64,000 nucleotides of DNA from Nocardia caishijiensis NBRC 108228. Lineage in GTDB: Bacteria > Actinomycetota > Actinomycetes > Mycobacteriales > Mycobacteriaceae. The notes under the pieces are model-generated. The model ran no database searches. It had not been told where the DNA came from and saw only the letters and a list, made by a program, of their open reading frames with translations. The translations under genes and the position numbers were made by a program. The DNA is taken from the NCBI RefSeq assembly GCF_001612825.1, contig NZ_BDBE01000041.1, forward strand, positions 62,001-126,000, given 5' to 3'. Within the stretch, counting starts at the first letter, position 1. Each line of letters starts with the position of its first letter. This document shows, piece by piece, positions 1 to 8,676 of this stretch.

Positions 1-789
1 GGCCTGGAGCCGACGATGCGGTCCGTCGATGTGGGGATCGCCCGGACCCTTCCCGAACTCGCCGACCGCGCCGAGGTCCGTGAGATCGAGGCGCTGTATC
101 TCGCGGCGATCGCGGGTGCGACCCGATCGCTGTACATCGAGAGCCAGTACCTGGCTTCGCGCACCCTCGCGCAGGCGATCGCCGACCGCCTGCGCGAGCC
201 GAACGGCCCGGAGATCGTGCTGGTCCTGCCCCGCCACGCCGACGGCTGGCTCGAGCAGTTGGCCATGGACGGCGCCCGCCGACGCCTTCTGCACCTGCTG
301 TGGCAGGCCGACGTCGAGCACCGACTCGGTGTGTACTACCCGGTCACCGACGACGGCGCGCACATCTACGTGCACGCCAAGGTGCTGGTCATGGACGATC
401 GGTTGCTGCGGGTGGGGTCGTCCAACCTCAACAACCGGTCGATGGGGTTCGACACCGAATGCGATCTCGCCGTCGAGGTCACCCCGACCACCCGGGACGC
501 CGAGCTCCTGCGCGAGACGATTCTCGGGATCCGCCGCCGTCTGCTGTGCGAACACCTCGACGTCGACCCGGCCGAGTTCGACGCCACCCTCGCCGAGACG
601 TCCTCACTGCTTCGCACCGTGGAAACGCTGCGCGGGGAAGGTCGGACCCTGGTTCGATTCGAGCCCGACACCGTCGCCGACGAAGCCAGCCCGCTGGCCG
701 AAAGCGACCTGATGGATCCCGAACGCACCCCGGCACGACTGTGGGACAGCCTGTTTCCCCGAGGCGTACGCCGGACAGTTCGCTCCTAA
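1..789 (+). CDS. Phospholipase D-like protein, C-terminal part (5' end outside window)
   Basis: The reading frame is open from base 1, so the visible 262 codons are the 3' part of a longer gene; an internal ATG lies at 16. The family (phospholipase D/cardiolipin synthase superfamily) cleaves or transfers phosphodiester groups using two HKD motifs. Only the second is visible: about residues 120-127 read H-A-K-x4-D, followed by the GSSNLNNRS segment, which fits HxKx4Dx6GSxN. The SQYLAS segment near residue 43 is the usual lead-in to the second half. The stop overlaps the convergent HNH-like gene by 4 bp. Family is fairly sure; substrate (phospholipid, cardiolipin or nucleic acid) cannot be told. 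Confidence 0.85.
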   Translation, partial: GLEPTMRSVDVGIARTLPELADRAEVREIEALYLAAIAGATRSLYIESQYLASRTLAQAIADRLREPNGPEIVLVLPRHADGWLEQLAMDGARRRLLHLLWQADVEHRLGVYYPVTDDGAHIYVHAKVLVMDDRLLRVGSSNLNNRSMGFDTECDLAVEVTPTTRDAELLRETILGIRRRLLCEHLDVDPAEFDATLAETSSLLRTVETLRGEGRTLVRFEPDTVADEASPLAESDLMDPERTPARLWDSLFPRGVRRTVRS

Positions 790-1136
790 CAGAACCGGGC
801 GGTCAGCTCGGTCGAGATCTCGTGATGGCGCACGAGAAACGAGCTTTCGTCGAGCTTCTTGCGCCGCAACCAGCCGGTCAGCTCGGCATTGCACTTGCTG
901 GCATTGCACGAGGCACACGCGGGCACGACATTGGCGAGCGTGTAGCGGCCACCGCGCGAAATGGCCCGCACGCAATCCTTCTGCGGCGACGCGACGGTGG
1001 AACCGCAGTACGCGCAACCACCCCAGGATGCCTCGAGCGCGTCCCACTGCGCGTCGGTGAGGTCGTGTGCGACGAGGCCCATCCGCTTCTTGCGCTTGCG
1101 AGCCGCGCGAACCTGTTTGCTCCCACCAGTCGGCAC
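786..1136 (-). CDS. HNH endonuclease-like protein with altered catalytic His
   Basis: A 116-aa basic protein. It has the zinc-finger/HNH layout: C41-x2-C44, an SRGG turn at about 60-63, N69-VVP-A-C74-x2-C77-N, then SKC. Family members are small metal-dependent nucleases. Here the position that is normally Asp-His in the first beta-hairpin reads D54-C55, so the general-base histidine appears replaced by cysteine (codon tgc). That could mean loss of nuclease activity, or use as a DNA- or metal-binding protein. The N-terminus is Arg/Lys rich (RAARKRKKR). It converges on the phospholipase D gene with a 4-bp overlap. Identification of the fold is good; activity is uncertain. Confidence 0.7.
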   Translation of the reverse strand: MPTGGSKQVRAARKRKKRMGLVAHDLTDAQWDALEASWGGCAYCGSTVASPQKDCVRAISRGGRYTLANVVPACASCNASKCNAELTGWLRRKKLDESSFLVRHHEISTELTARFC

Positions 1137-1190
1137 GAGACCGAGACTACGCGGAGCAACGTCCGTTTCCGCGCTCCGCGCGGCACTCGA

Positions 1191-1367
1191 TCACGAGACT
1201 CCCTGTATCACCAGATACCGAACAGTTCGGTCGCCGCCGATATCCTTGGTCACCGCCGACTTCGGGCTCACCAGGGAATCCGGCGTGGCGTAGGTCAGTC
1301 TGTCGACGATCGGACCACGTTCCCTGTCGTCGTAAGCCAGGACGACCTTGCCCTCGCGCACGAACAC
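1191..1367 (-). CDS. Possible small protein, 58 aa
   Basis: A short open frame starting at GTG lies 39 bp downstream of the TetR stop and in the same frame as that TetR gene. The product (starts VFVREGKVVLAYDDRERG, ends YLVIQGVS) has a beta-strand-like alternation of hydrophobic and charged residues and codon use like real genes here (G/C in third positions). No good Shine-Dalgarno is seen and no family is recognised. It could be a small unannotated protein co-transcribed with the TetR gene, or the eroded 3' end of a longer gene. Confidence 0.3.
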   Translation of the reverse strand: MFVREGKVVLAYDDRERGPIVDRLTYATPDSLVSPKSAVTKDIGGDRTVRYLVIQGVS

Positions 1368-1406
1368 CTGCGTCGTGGATGACGGCTTCGGCCGTCGGTC
1401 TACCGG

Positions 1407-2060
1407 TCAGTTCGTCGGTCGCGCGTCGCCGTAGACGACGAGCCAGATGGCGCGCCCCAGCGATGCCGCCAGGTCGTCGTCGCTGATGCCGGTGTCGGTC
1501 GCGAAGGCGACCGTCAGTGTGCGTTCGACCATCGAGGTGAGAACCAGGGCGGTCGTCGATGGATCGAGGTTCGTCGCGACCCGGCCCGCCGCACGCTCGG
1601 CGTCGAGACGGGCGCGCACGAGTTCGGCGAAACCCGCCACCCTGGTGCGCCAATAGCGTGCCACCGCACGGTCGTAGGCCGAGACCTCGCTCAGGGCGAG
1701 CAGCAGGTACCGGTGCGCGCGGAAGCCGCCGATCATCGTGCCGATCGCCGCGACAACACCGGCCTGTTCGTCGGTGTGCTCCGCGCGCCACCATGTTTCG
1801 GCGGCCGCGAACAGGTCGGCGGTGGCCAGTTCGGCCATCCGGATCAGCAGGCTGCTCTTGTCCGGGAAGTAGCGGTAGAAGGTCGATCGAGCCGCACCCG
1901 AGGCGGCCGCGATCTTCTGCACGGCCAGTTCGGTGTAGGGCGTGCCGTCGTCGAGCAGGTCCTCGACCGCGCGCAGGACCCGGCGCTCGAATTCCACCCG
2001 CCGATCGTCGGAGGATTTGCGGGCCGATCGCGGGACGCGCGTCAGCGAGGGCATCGGCAC
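1407..2060 (-). CDS. TetR/AcrR family transcriptional regulator
   Basis: A 217-aa one-component regulator. The N-terminal helix-turn-helix is at about residues 44-66 (AVQKIAAASGAARSTFYRYFPDK), with the classic TFYRYF recognition helix. The C-terminal ligand domain is divergent, so no inducer can be named. The gene is divergent from the FAD oxidoreductase pair starting at 2254, and a perfect 17-bp palindrome sits between them at 2213-2229. The usual arrangement would be repression of the neighbour and of itself through that site; this is inference. Confidence 0.85.
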   Translation of the reverse strand: MPMPSLTRVPRSARKSSDDRRVEFERRVLRAVEDLLDDGTPYTELAVQKIAAASGAARSTFYRYFPDKSSLLIRMAELATADLFAAAETWWRAEHTDEQAGVVAAIGTMIGGFRAHRYLLLALSEVSAYDRAVARYWRTRVAGFAELVRARLDAERAAGRVATNLDPSTTALVLTSMVERTLTVAFATDTGISDDDLAASLGRAIWLVVYGDARPTN

Positions 2061-2212
2061 CCCGGACCCTGCTGGGCGTCGCGCTCGTGTGCTGGGGGCA
2101 TGCCCTCATTGTGCCTGCAGTCCGCCGGGAACTCTCGATGGCGCCGGATGCCCGGCAAACATGTTGTCGCCGTGCGCTATTGACACCGGGTGTGACGCAC
2201 CTCATCATTCTA

Positions 2213-2229
2213 TCGGACACAGTGTCCGA
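2213..2229. promoter_or_regulatory. Palindromic operator candidate for the adjacent TetR
   Basis: The sequence TCGGACACAGTGTCCGA is a perfect inverted repeat (8-bp arms around a central A). It lies between the divergent TetR gene (start 2060) and the FAD oxidoreductase (start 2254), 25 bp before the latter. Length and symmetry suit a TetR dimer. Its core (GGACAC/GTGTCC) differs from the palindromes in the 20-31 kb region. Confidence 0.6.
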
Positions 2230-2253
2230 GACTCGATGACCGAGGCGGTTCGC

Positions 2254-3669
2254 ATGACTGATTCCCCCGTCCCCCGCATCGAGTCGGCCGATGTCGTCGT
2301 GGTCGGCGCGCGCTGCGCCGGTGCCGCGACGGCACTGCCTCTGGCCGAAGCGGGTCGACGGGTGATCGTCCTCGATGCCGCTGCCCTGCCCTCCGATACG
2401 TTGTCGACGCATCTGCTCTGGCCCGCGGGCATGGCCGAACTCCAGCGGCTGGGCGTCCTCGCCGAAGTGGCCGCCCTCGGCGCGCCCCGACTGACCCACG
2501 CGTATGCCGAGGGCGCGGGATTCGGCATCGGTTCGACGTTCGGACCTGTCGATGACATCGACTACGCGATGTGCGTCCGGCGTACCGGACTCGACGGCGT
2601 GCTCGCGCGGGCCGCGATGGCCGGGGGCGCCGACGTGCGGCAGCGGTGCCGGGTGGAATCAGTGGTGTTCGACGGAAACCGTTGCACGGGGGTGCGATAC
2701 CGCGACAGTTCCGACACCGTCACCGAGATCAGGGCCGCGCTGGTGGTCGGGGCGGACGGGCGGCGCAGTACCGTCGCCCGCGCCGTGGGCGCGCACGAAC
2801 CGTTCCTGACCGTGCCGAGCGGCCGGGACTGCTATTTCGCCTACTGGCGCGACTCGCCCGACGCACCACGCCACATCGCCGCGCAGTGGCGCGTCGGTGC
2901 CGATCTGGGCACCGCGTTCCCGTGCGACGACGGCCTCGTGCTGAGTCTGGTGCAGCCGCCGTGCGCAGACGGCAAGCTCGGGCCCGGCGAGGCGGAGCGA
3001 CGTTATACCGCCGCGGTGCGACGGATTCCGGCATTGGCCGATCGCCTGGCCAATTGCGAACGGGTCGGACGCGTCCGCTCGGCCGTCGGCATCGCCTCCT
3101 ACTTCCGCCGGTCCGCGGGCCCCGGCTGGGCGTTGCCCGGCGACGCGGGCCACTTCAAGGACCCCGTCACCGCGCAGGGCATCCGCGACGCCCTGCACTA
3201 CGGTCGCACGCTGGCCGAAGCGGTTGCCGACATCCTGGACGAACCCGCAGTCCTCGATGCGGCTCTGACGCAGTGGGAACGCACCCGGATCCTCGAATGC
3301 CGCGACATCTTCCATTGGACCAACCGACTCGCCCGGGGCGAAGCCATGCGGCCCTTGGAGATCGAGCTCTACCGGCGCGCCGAGGTCGACACCGAACTGG
3401 CCGAGATCACCACCGGCATCTTCTCGCGCACCCGCCGACCCACCGATCTCTACACCCCGTCCCGCGCGCTGCGGCTGGGCTGGAACGCGCTGCGTCACCA
3501 ACGCGGTCAGCTGCCCGTCGTGCTCGCCGACATGGCGCGCGAAGTCCGCGACGGCATCGCCGAACGTCAGATCACGCGAACCACGTTGCGTGGCAATCCC
3601 CCTCGTGTGGCGCCGTCGACGCACACACCGCTCACCTCTGTGGCACCTGGAGCACAGCATGTCCGATAG
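2254..3669 (+). CDS. FAD-dependent oxidoreductase (geranylgeranyl-reductase/PHBH-like)
   Basis: A 471-aa flavoprotein. The dinucleotide-binding segment near residues 13-23 reads VVVVGARCAGA, the GxRxAGA variant typical of geranylgeranyl-reductase-like and aromatic-hydroxylase-like enzymes. A second FAD motif, GDAGHFKDPVTAQG, is at about 295. The ATG at 2254 is preferred because GAGG lies 8 bp upstream; an in-frame ATG at 2236 is an alternative. The stop overlaps the next gene by 11 bp, so the two oxidoreductases are probably one transcript under the palindrome at 2213-2229. Substrate unknown. Confidence 0.8.
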   Translation: MTDSPVPRIESADVVVVGARCAGAATALPLAEAGRRVIVLDAAALPSDTLSTHLLWPAGMAELQRLGVLAEVAALGAPRLTHAYAEGAGFGIGSTFGPVDDIDYAMCVRRTGLDGVLARAAMAGGADVRQRCRVESVVFDGNRCTGVRYRDSSDTVTEIRAALVVGADGRRSTVARAVGAHEPFLTVPSGRDCYFAYWRDSPDAPRHIAAQWRVGADLGTAFPCDDGLVLSLVQPPCADGKLGPGEAERRYTAAVRRIPALADRLANCERVGRVRSAVGIASYFRRSAGPGWALPGDAGHFKDPVTAQGIRDALHYGRTLAEAVADILDEPAVLDAALTQWERTRILECRDIFHWTNRLARGEAMRPLEIELYRRAEVDTELAEITTGIFSRTRRPTDLYTPSRALRLGWNALRHQRGQLPVVLADMAREVRDGIAERQITRTTLRGNPPRVAPSTHTPLTSVAPGAQHVR

Positions 3670-5434
3670 CCCGCTCACCTTCACTCGTCGCACCGCCCTG
3701 CGCGCCGGATTGGCCGCCGGTGCCGCGCTGGCCGTCGCAGCCCCCACGTCCGCCGCCACCCCCGGCCCGCGATCACCGCTGCTACGGACCACGGGCAAGA
3801 CGGTCGCGATCTTCGGCGGCGGGATGGCCGGGCTCAGCGCGGCGCACGAACTGATCGAGCGCGGCTACGACGTGACCGTCTACGAACCGGCCCATCTCGG
3901 CGGCAAAGCCCGCAGTCTCGGTGTCCCCGGCACCGCGGGCCCCGGCAGGCAGGATCTGCCGGGCGAACACGGCTTCCGCTTCTTCCCCGGCTGCTACCGC
4001 AATGTCCCCGACACGATGAGCCGAATCCCGTTCCCCGGCAACCCGAACGGGGTACTCGACAACCTCGTGCGGGTCGAGGGCACGGTCGCCGGTTTCGAGA
4101 ACACGGCACCGATCTTCCTACCGGTCGAGCTCGGCGGCGTCACCCAGCTCACCCCGCAGGTGATCCAGAACAGCATCATCGGCGCCCTGCGGTTCATCCC
4201 CGATCTGCCCGCCCATGAACTGGCGTTCTTCGCCAAACAGATGACCATGTGGTTCACCTCGAGCACCGAACGACGCTTCGGGCAGTGGGAATACGTGACC
4301 TGGGAACAGATCATGCGGGCCGAGGGCAAGTCACCCGCCTATCGCAAATATCTGGTGAACGCGCTGACCCGGATCACCGTCGCCGCCAAACCGCAGACCA
4401 GCTCGGCGCGCACGATCGGCACCATCGGTGAGGCACTGGTGCTGGCGGGCACCGGGCTCGTCCCCGAGTTCTCCGGCGGCGTGGACCGTATTCTCAACCG
4501 GCCGACCAACGCCGCGTGGATCGATCCGTGGGTCGCGTATCTGCGTTCCCTCGGCGTCCGGTTCGTCATAGGTCAGGGGGCGAGCGCGTTGCGGCTGGCC
4601 GGGGGCCGTATCGAGTCGGCCACGGTGAGCGGCACCGGCGGGACCACGACCGTGACCGCCGATCACTACATCTGCGCCATGCCGGTCGACCGGGTCGTCG
4701 ACCTGCTGAGCCCGGCGATTCTGGACGCCGATCCGCGCTTGGCGGGGATGCGTGATCTGGTCACCGACTGGATGGTCGGTATCCAGTACTTCCTGCGCCG
4801 TCCCACCCATATGCCCGAGGGGCACATCGCCGCGCTGGGGTCACCGTGGGCGCTGACCGCGCTGCGCCAGGCACCCATGTGGGTGGGCGACTTCGCCGCC
4901 ACCTACGGCGACGGCTCCGTCGTGGAGTGCCTGTCGGTCGACATCTCCGACTGGGACACCCCCGGCCTCCGCTACGGGCGCACGGCCAAGGAGTGCGGCG
5001 CCGAGGAGATCGCGACGGAGGTGTGGGCCCAGCTGAAGACCTGGCTCAACACCGGCACCGACTGGTTGCGCGACGAGGACATCCATTCCTGGCACCTGGA
5101 TCCCGGCATCACCTGGTCCGCCGACGGCATCCACAACGCGACTCCCCTGCTGGTCAACACCGTCGGCTCCTACGACAACCGCCCCGAGGCGCACTGCGCC
5201 ATCCCGAACCTCTACTTCGGCGGCGACCACATCCGCAGCCACATCGACCTGGCGACGATGGAGGGCGCAAACGAATCCGGCCGCGCCGCGGCCAACGCGG
5301 TCCTCGATTCGGCCGACGACCCCGGCAGCCGGGCGACCCGCTTCCCGCTGGTCGACCTGCCGGTCTTCGCGGGCGCCAAAGCTGTCGACGCCGACCGATT
5401 CCGCGCCGGATTGCCGCATTTGCTCGACCTCTGA
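3659..5434 (+). CDS. Tat-exported FAD-dependent amine-oxidase/phytoene-desaturase-like oxidoreductase
   Basis: A 591-aa protein. The N-terminus has a twin-arginine signal (TRRTALRAGLAAG, cleavage near APTSAA, about residue 31). A Rossmann FAD motif follows at about 49-76 (VAIFGGGMAGLSAAHEL, ending in an acidic residue), then an EHGFRFFPG segment as in NAD(P)-binding phytoene-desaturase/hydroxysqualene-dehydroxylase relatives. The C-terminal NLYFGGDHI segment is the usual second FAD contact. It begins inside the previous gene (11-bp overlap), so expression is coupled. Likely acts outside the membrane on a lipid-like substrate; the exact reaction cannot be stated. Confidence 0.8.
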   Translation: MSDSPLTFTRRTALRAGLAAGAALAVAAPTSAATPGPRSPLLRTTGKTVAIFGGGMAGLSAAHELIERGYDVTVYEPAHLGGKARSLGVPGTAGPGRQDLPGEHGFRFFPGCYRNVPDTMSRIPFPGNPNGVLDNLVRVEGTVAGFENTAPIFLPVELGGVTQLTPQVIQNSIIGALRFIPDLPAHELAFFAKQMTMWFTSSTERRFGQWEYVTWEQIMRAEGKSPAYRKYLVNALTRITVAAKPQTSSARTIGTIGEALVLAGTGLVPEFSGGVDRILNRPTNAAWIDPWVAYLRSLGVRFVIGQGASALRLAGGRIESATVSGTGGTTTVTADHYICAMPVDRVVDLLSPAILDADPRLAGMRDLVTDWMVGIQYFLRRPTHMPEGHIAALGSPWALTALRQAPMWVGDFAATYGDGSVVECLSVDISDWDTPGLRYGRTAKECGAEEIATEVWAQLKTWLNTGTDWLRDEDIHSWHLDPGITWSADGIHNATPLLVNTVGSYDNRPEAHCAIPNLYFGGDHIRSHIDLATMEGANESGRAAANAVLDSADDPGSRATRFPLVDLPVFAGAKAVDADRFRAGLPHLLDL

Positions 5435-5590
5435 TCCGGTCGACGACCCGCTCGACGGAATCGCCCGAACAGCGACGATTCATTGCCTGGCAACGATTTT
5501 CGCACACACTCCGGAGCCGACCGAAGGCTGTTATGTTACTCACCATTCCGCCGGGCCGATCGAGCGCCGGGCCGATCTGTTCCGGCCGCC

Positions 5591-6050
5591 ATGGGGGGCG
5601 ACACTGTGGACAGCGCTTTCGATTTCAACGATCCCGAGGTGATCGCCGATCCGTATCCGAGCTATGCGCTGCTGCGTGAGGAAGCTCCCGTGTACCACTC
5701 GCGCCGTCCCGATCTGTGGATCGTCAGTCGCTACGACGACGTGCGCACCGTGGTCCGCGACGCGCATCGGTTCTCGTCCGCGGTTTCGGCGATCGGCTCG
5801 GATCCGTTCGATCCCGCCTTCGAACCGCCCCGTTGGCTCAGCGCCGCGTTCTCCCGGATACCGGCCGTGCGGGTGCTGTTGACCAGCGATCCGCCGGATA
5901 ACACGATGCTGCGCCGGAAGGTGAGCCGGACCTTCACCGCGCGGCTCGTCGACGCGCTCCCCCACGAAAACCCCGATCCAGTCCGGGATCTCGCGGCACC
6001 ACTGCCCGCGATCATCATCGCCGACCTGCTCGAGGTGCCGCCCGAGCGTC
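5591..6050 (+). pseudogene. Truncated cytochrome P450 (N-terminal third only)
   Basis: From ATG 5591 (or GTG 5606) the translation is a normal P450 N-terminus: FNDPEVIADPYPSYALLREEAPVY, WIVSRYDDV, then LLTSDPPDNTMLRRKVSRTFT, where a typical bacterial P450 has DPPxHTxLRR. It runs to IIIADLLEVPPER at about residue 152. Homology then stops. There is no I-helix, ExxR or Cys-heme loop, so it cannot be a working P450. The frame stays open to 6262 but that tail looks non-coding. In the +1 frame the next bases encode a different C-terminus (see 6050-6133), suggesting a deletion joining two genes. Confidence 0.7.
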
Positions 6051-6133
6051 AAGTTCCTCGACGGCAAGTTCCTGATCGGCACCGGGACGGTCTCCTTGCA
6101 TCCTGGTGCCATCCGGACCTACCACCGGTGGCA
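6050..6133 (+). pseudogene. C-terminal fragment of another gene, possibly a TAXI-type TRAP binding protein
   Basis: In the +1 frame relative to the truncated P450, 27 codons read VKFLDGKFLIGTGTVSLHPG and end AIRTYHRWHG before TGA at 6131-6133. The LHPGAxRxY pattern near the end resembles the C-terminus of TAXI-family TRAP-transporter solute receptors, which commonly end in (P)LHPGAxRYYxExG. The rest of such a gene is absent. The match is short and made by eye, so the family name is tentative; the switch in coding frame is clearer than the identity. Confidence 0.3.
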
Positions 6134-6171
6134 CGGCTGAACCGGTCGCCCGGGCAGCCGCCCCCGACAGG

Positions 6172-6831
6172 TCAGCTCACCCTGGCGGTGATCTTGATCG
6201 CTGGCGTCACCTTGTACTCGGTGGCGAAGCCGATCGTCTCGCCCTGCGTGAGCAGCCCCTGACAGGTCGGCGTCCCCCCTTCGCTCGTGGCCACCTTCAC
6301 CACGGCGGTGCTCGCCGCGAGAGTGGAGGTGGCGTTCGCGTAGGTCATCGAGGTGTGGTGCGTCCAGAAGGCGCACGAGTTGCCCACGGTTGTCCGGAAG
6401 ATCAGGTTGATCGAATTGAACAGGTCGCCGTTGGAGATCGAGGTGGTTCCCGTGGCCGCGTTGTAGGACTTGCCCGTGAAGTTCGAGGCGCCCGCCGCCG
6501 CGGTGAATCCACCCTGCCACGCCGTACCGTCGGGGCTGGTGCAGGTGAACGGGTTCGTGCTCTTGATGGCGCCGAGCCCGGACGTCGTCCTGGTCCCCGC
6601 GGGCAGGGAGCCCGAGGAGATCAGGCTCGGACAGGTGAATATCGTCGCGCCGCTCTTGTTCTTCACGACCAACGGCCCCGACACCGCCGAAAAGGTCCCG
6701 TCGCTGTTGGGGTTGACGACCGTCCAGGTGGTGGTCGCCGCCTGCGCGGGCGCCGAGAGCGCGGCAGTCGCGAGCAACGGTGCTGCCACCGTGATCGCCG
6801 CCAAGAGGTGCCGGGTGCGCATTCCGAACAT
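6172..6831 (-). CDS. Secreted protein of unknown function
   Basis: A 219-aa protein with a clear Sec signal peptide: RTRHLL, hydrophobic core to about 28, cleavage after APAQA-A near residue 31. The mature part is Ser/Thr/Gly rich, with four cysteines that could form two disulfides (FTCPSL, FTCTSPDG, NSCAFW, PTCQGL). No catalytic motif is seen. The composition (ATSTLAAS, TTSISNGDL) resembles actinobacterial secreted beta-sandwich proteins of unknown function. It stands alone, convergent to the P450 remnant and preceded by the AT-rich stretch at 6930-7000. Confidence 0.75.
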   Translation of the reverse strand: MFGMRTRHLLAAITVAAPLLATAALSAPAQAATTTWTVVNPNSDGTFSAVSGPLVVKNKSGATIFTCPSLISSGSLPAGTRTTSGLGAIKSTNPFTCTSPDGTAWQGGFTAAAGASNFTGKSYNAATGTTSISNGDLFNSINLIFRTTVGNSCAFWTHHTSMTYANATSTLAASTAVVKVATSEGGTPTCQGLLTQGETIGFATEYKVTPAIKITARVS

Positions 6832-7171
6832 AGTGGTCTCGATTCATGAAGCAGGAGAACGCATCTCGCGGCCACTTGTTCCCTCGTGCCACGAGACACA
6901 CCGGGCGTAACGGCCCAGCCAGGCGACCCTATCAATGAAACGTGTTGCCGAGCACAACAATTGAACTAATTCGTTTTCAGACTGAACGGTCAGGCATTTT
7001 TGCGATCAGGCGTGCCGAATACGGCCCTCCGTCCGGGATCAGGACGCGAAGACGCCAGGCCTGCACGGCACCGATCTGCGCCACTGCGGCGCGAGCGGCC
7101 GTCGCCGCGGCCGAACCGTGGTCGACTTCGCTCGCTCGGATCTGATCAGGCTGCCGTGACCGGGCCGACGA
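6832..7171. other. Intergenic region with an AT-rich stretch
   Basis: About 340 bp with no supported gene. Bases 6930-7000 are clearly lower in GC than the surroundings and hold short A/T runs, which suits the promoter of the secreted protein on the minus strand. The rest (7000-7170) contains only short overlapping frames without a ribosome binding site. Confidence 0.5.
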
Positions 7172-8305
7172 TCACCGAGCCTGGCGCAGGACAAGGACGG
7201 TGATCTCACTCGGTGCGAACACCCGCAGCGGCGGTCCCCAGTAACCGGTGCCGCGACTGGTGTAGAGCTGGGTCCCGGTGCCGTGCCTGCTCAGCCCCGC
7301 CACCACCGGCTGGTCGAGCCGCACGAGATAGTTGAACGGCCAGATCTGGCCGCCGTGCGTGTGCCCGGAGATCTGCAGTTCCACGCCCGCCGCGACACTG
7401 TCGGAAACCTGCTTGGGCTGGTGGGCGAACAGCACGACCGGCAGCGCCGGGTCGGTTCCCGCGAGCGCGGCCGCCAGGTCCGGGCCGTGGCCCGGCACAT
7501 CGACGCTGGTCGGGTCGTTGATACCGGCGACGACGAGCTTGTCATCGCCGCGATCGACCGTGCGGTGCGTGTTGTTCAGTGGCTGCCATCCGAGCGCGGC
7601 CATCTGGTCCATCCAGGCCTGCGCGTCGTCGAGATATTCGTGGTTTCCGGTGATGTAGAACCGGCCGAGCGGCGCCCGCACATCGGCCAACGGCGCGACC
7701 TGGTCGCGGCGCCGTTCCACCGAACCGTCGACGAGGTCGCCTGCCATCCCGACGATGTCGGGACGCTGCGCGTTGACCTCCTCGACCACCCGTTTCGACC
7801 ATTCCGTGCGGTCGATCGCCGCGAAATGGGTGTCGGTGACGACGACGACCCGCAGTCCGTCCAGACCCTGCGCCAGCCCCGGGATCGCGACGTCGACCGT
7901 GCGGACCTGCGGCACCCGCCGCGCCTCATAGGCGCCGTACCCGGTGAGCACGACCGACACCGCCACCACCGCGAGCGCGACGACCCGTGAGGCGAGCGCC
8001 TTGTCGACCCGCGCGAGGACCAGCACCCCACGCACGATCAGACCGATCACCGACCAGGTGAACACGATCCACAGCACACCGAGCGCGAAGTCGCCGACGA
8101 TCGCCGCGAGATCGAGCTGGGGCGGCCCGTGCCCCAGGAACAACGCGGTGGGCACGCAGAGGTAGCCGACCACGGCGGCCACGCTACCGGCCCGGTATCG
8201 CGCACCCTGTCGCCCGGTGGGCGCGGCGACGAGCAACCACCACGGAACAGCGATCATCACCGCCGGGACCAGCGCGATGAACAGCAGGAGCACGACGGCG
8301 CTCAT
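7172..8305 (-). CDS. Membrane-anchored metallophosphoesterase (YaeI/calcineurin-like)
   Basis: A 377-aa protein. Four hydrophobic helices fill the N-terminal ~130 residues. The calcineurin-like phosphoesterase domain follows with its full ligand set: VTDTHF (DxH) near 158, GDLVDG near 190, GNHEYLD near 222, FAHQP near 297 and the final GHTHGGQIWP near 317. Members of this subfamily are dinuclear-metal phosphoesterases; YaeI-type relatives act on phospholipid-linked pyrophosphates, but the substrate here is unknown. The domain order suggests a catalytic domain tethered to the membrane. Monocistronic as far as can be seen. Confidence 0.88.
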   Translation of the reverse strand: MSAVVLLLFIALVPAVMIAVPWWLLVAAPTGRQGARYRAGSVAAVVGYLCVPTALFLGHGPPQLDLAAIVGDFALGVLWIVFTWSVIGLIVRGVLVLARVDKALASRVVALAVVAVSVVLTGYGAYEARRVPQVRTVDVAIPGLAQGLDGLRVVVVTDTHFAAIDRTEWSKRVVEEVNAQRPDIVGMAGDLVDGSVERRRDQVAPLADVRAPLGRFYITGNHEYLDDAQAWMDQMAALGWQPLNNTHRTVDRGDDKLVVAGINDPTSVDVPGHGPDLAAALAGTDPALPVVLFAHQPKQVSDSVAAGVELQISGHTHGGQIWPFNYLVRLDQPVVAGLSRHGTGTQLYTSRGTGYWGPPLRVFAPSEITVLVLRQAR

Positions 8306-8676
8306 GCGGCGAAACCTGTCGCTTCGGCGCGAGCCTGAGCCATGGTCTTCCTTCCCTGGGCGCCGTCACATCCACGACGGCACCGTGTCGCGAGTTCCCC
8401 ATGAACCTAAGCCCGGTCGCCGACACAGTGCCAAACCGAGGCCCCGGTGGTCCGCACACCCTCGAGTGGCCGCCCGCCGCCCGTCGAGAAATCGATCAAC
8501 CGCTCGGGTAGGAAACGAACAGCGGGACGTGGCTGAGCTGTCCGGCCGGGACGCTCGGTGTCGCCCGGCCAGACCCCAGAAGTGAGGGCAACAATGCCGC
8601 GTATCCCGACCCGAACAGCAGCTACTGTCCGAGATACACAGGCTTGCAACAGGTCTCACGACGGTAGGGTTCGATC
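8306..8676. other. Intergenic region, no gene seen
   Basis: About 370 bp separating the divergent metallophosphoesterase and the small secreted protein at 8677. Open frames occur on both strands but none has a start with a ribosome binding site or recognisable product. It presumably holds the two divergent promoters. Confidence 0.4.

Noticed and set aside
1147..2499. 450-codon minus-strand open frame
   Set aside because: It overlaps the TetR gene and the FAD oxidoreductase in other frames and its translation is Arg/Gly rich; a shadow of high-GC coding DNA.
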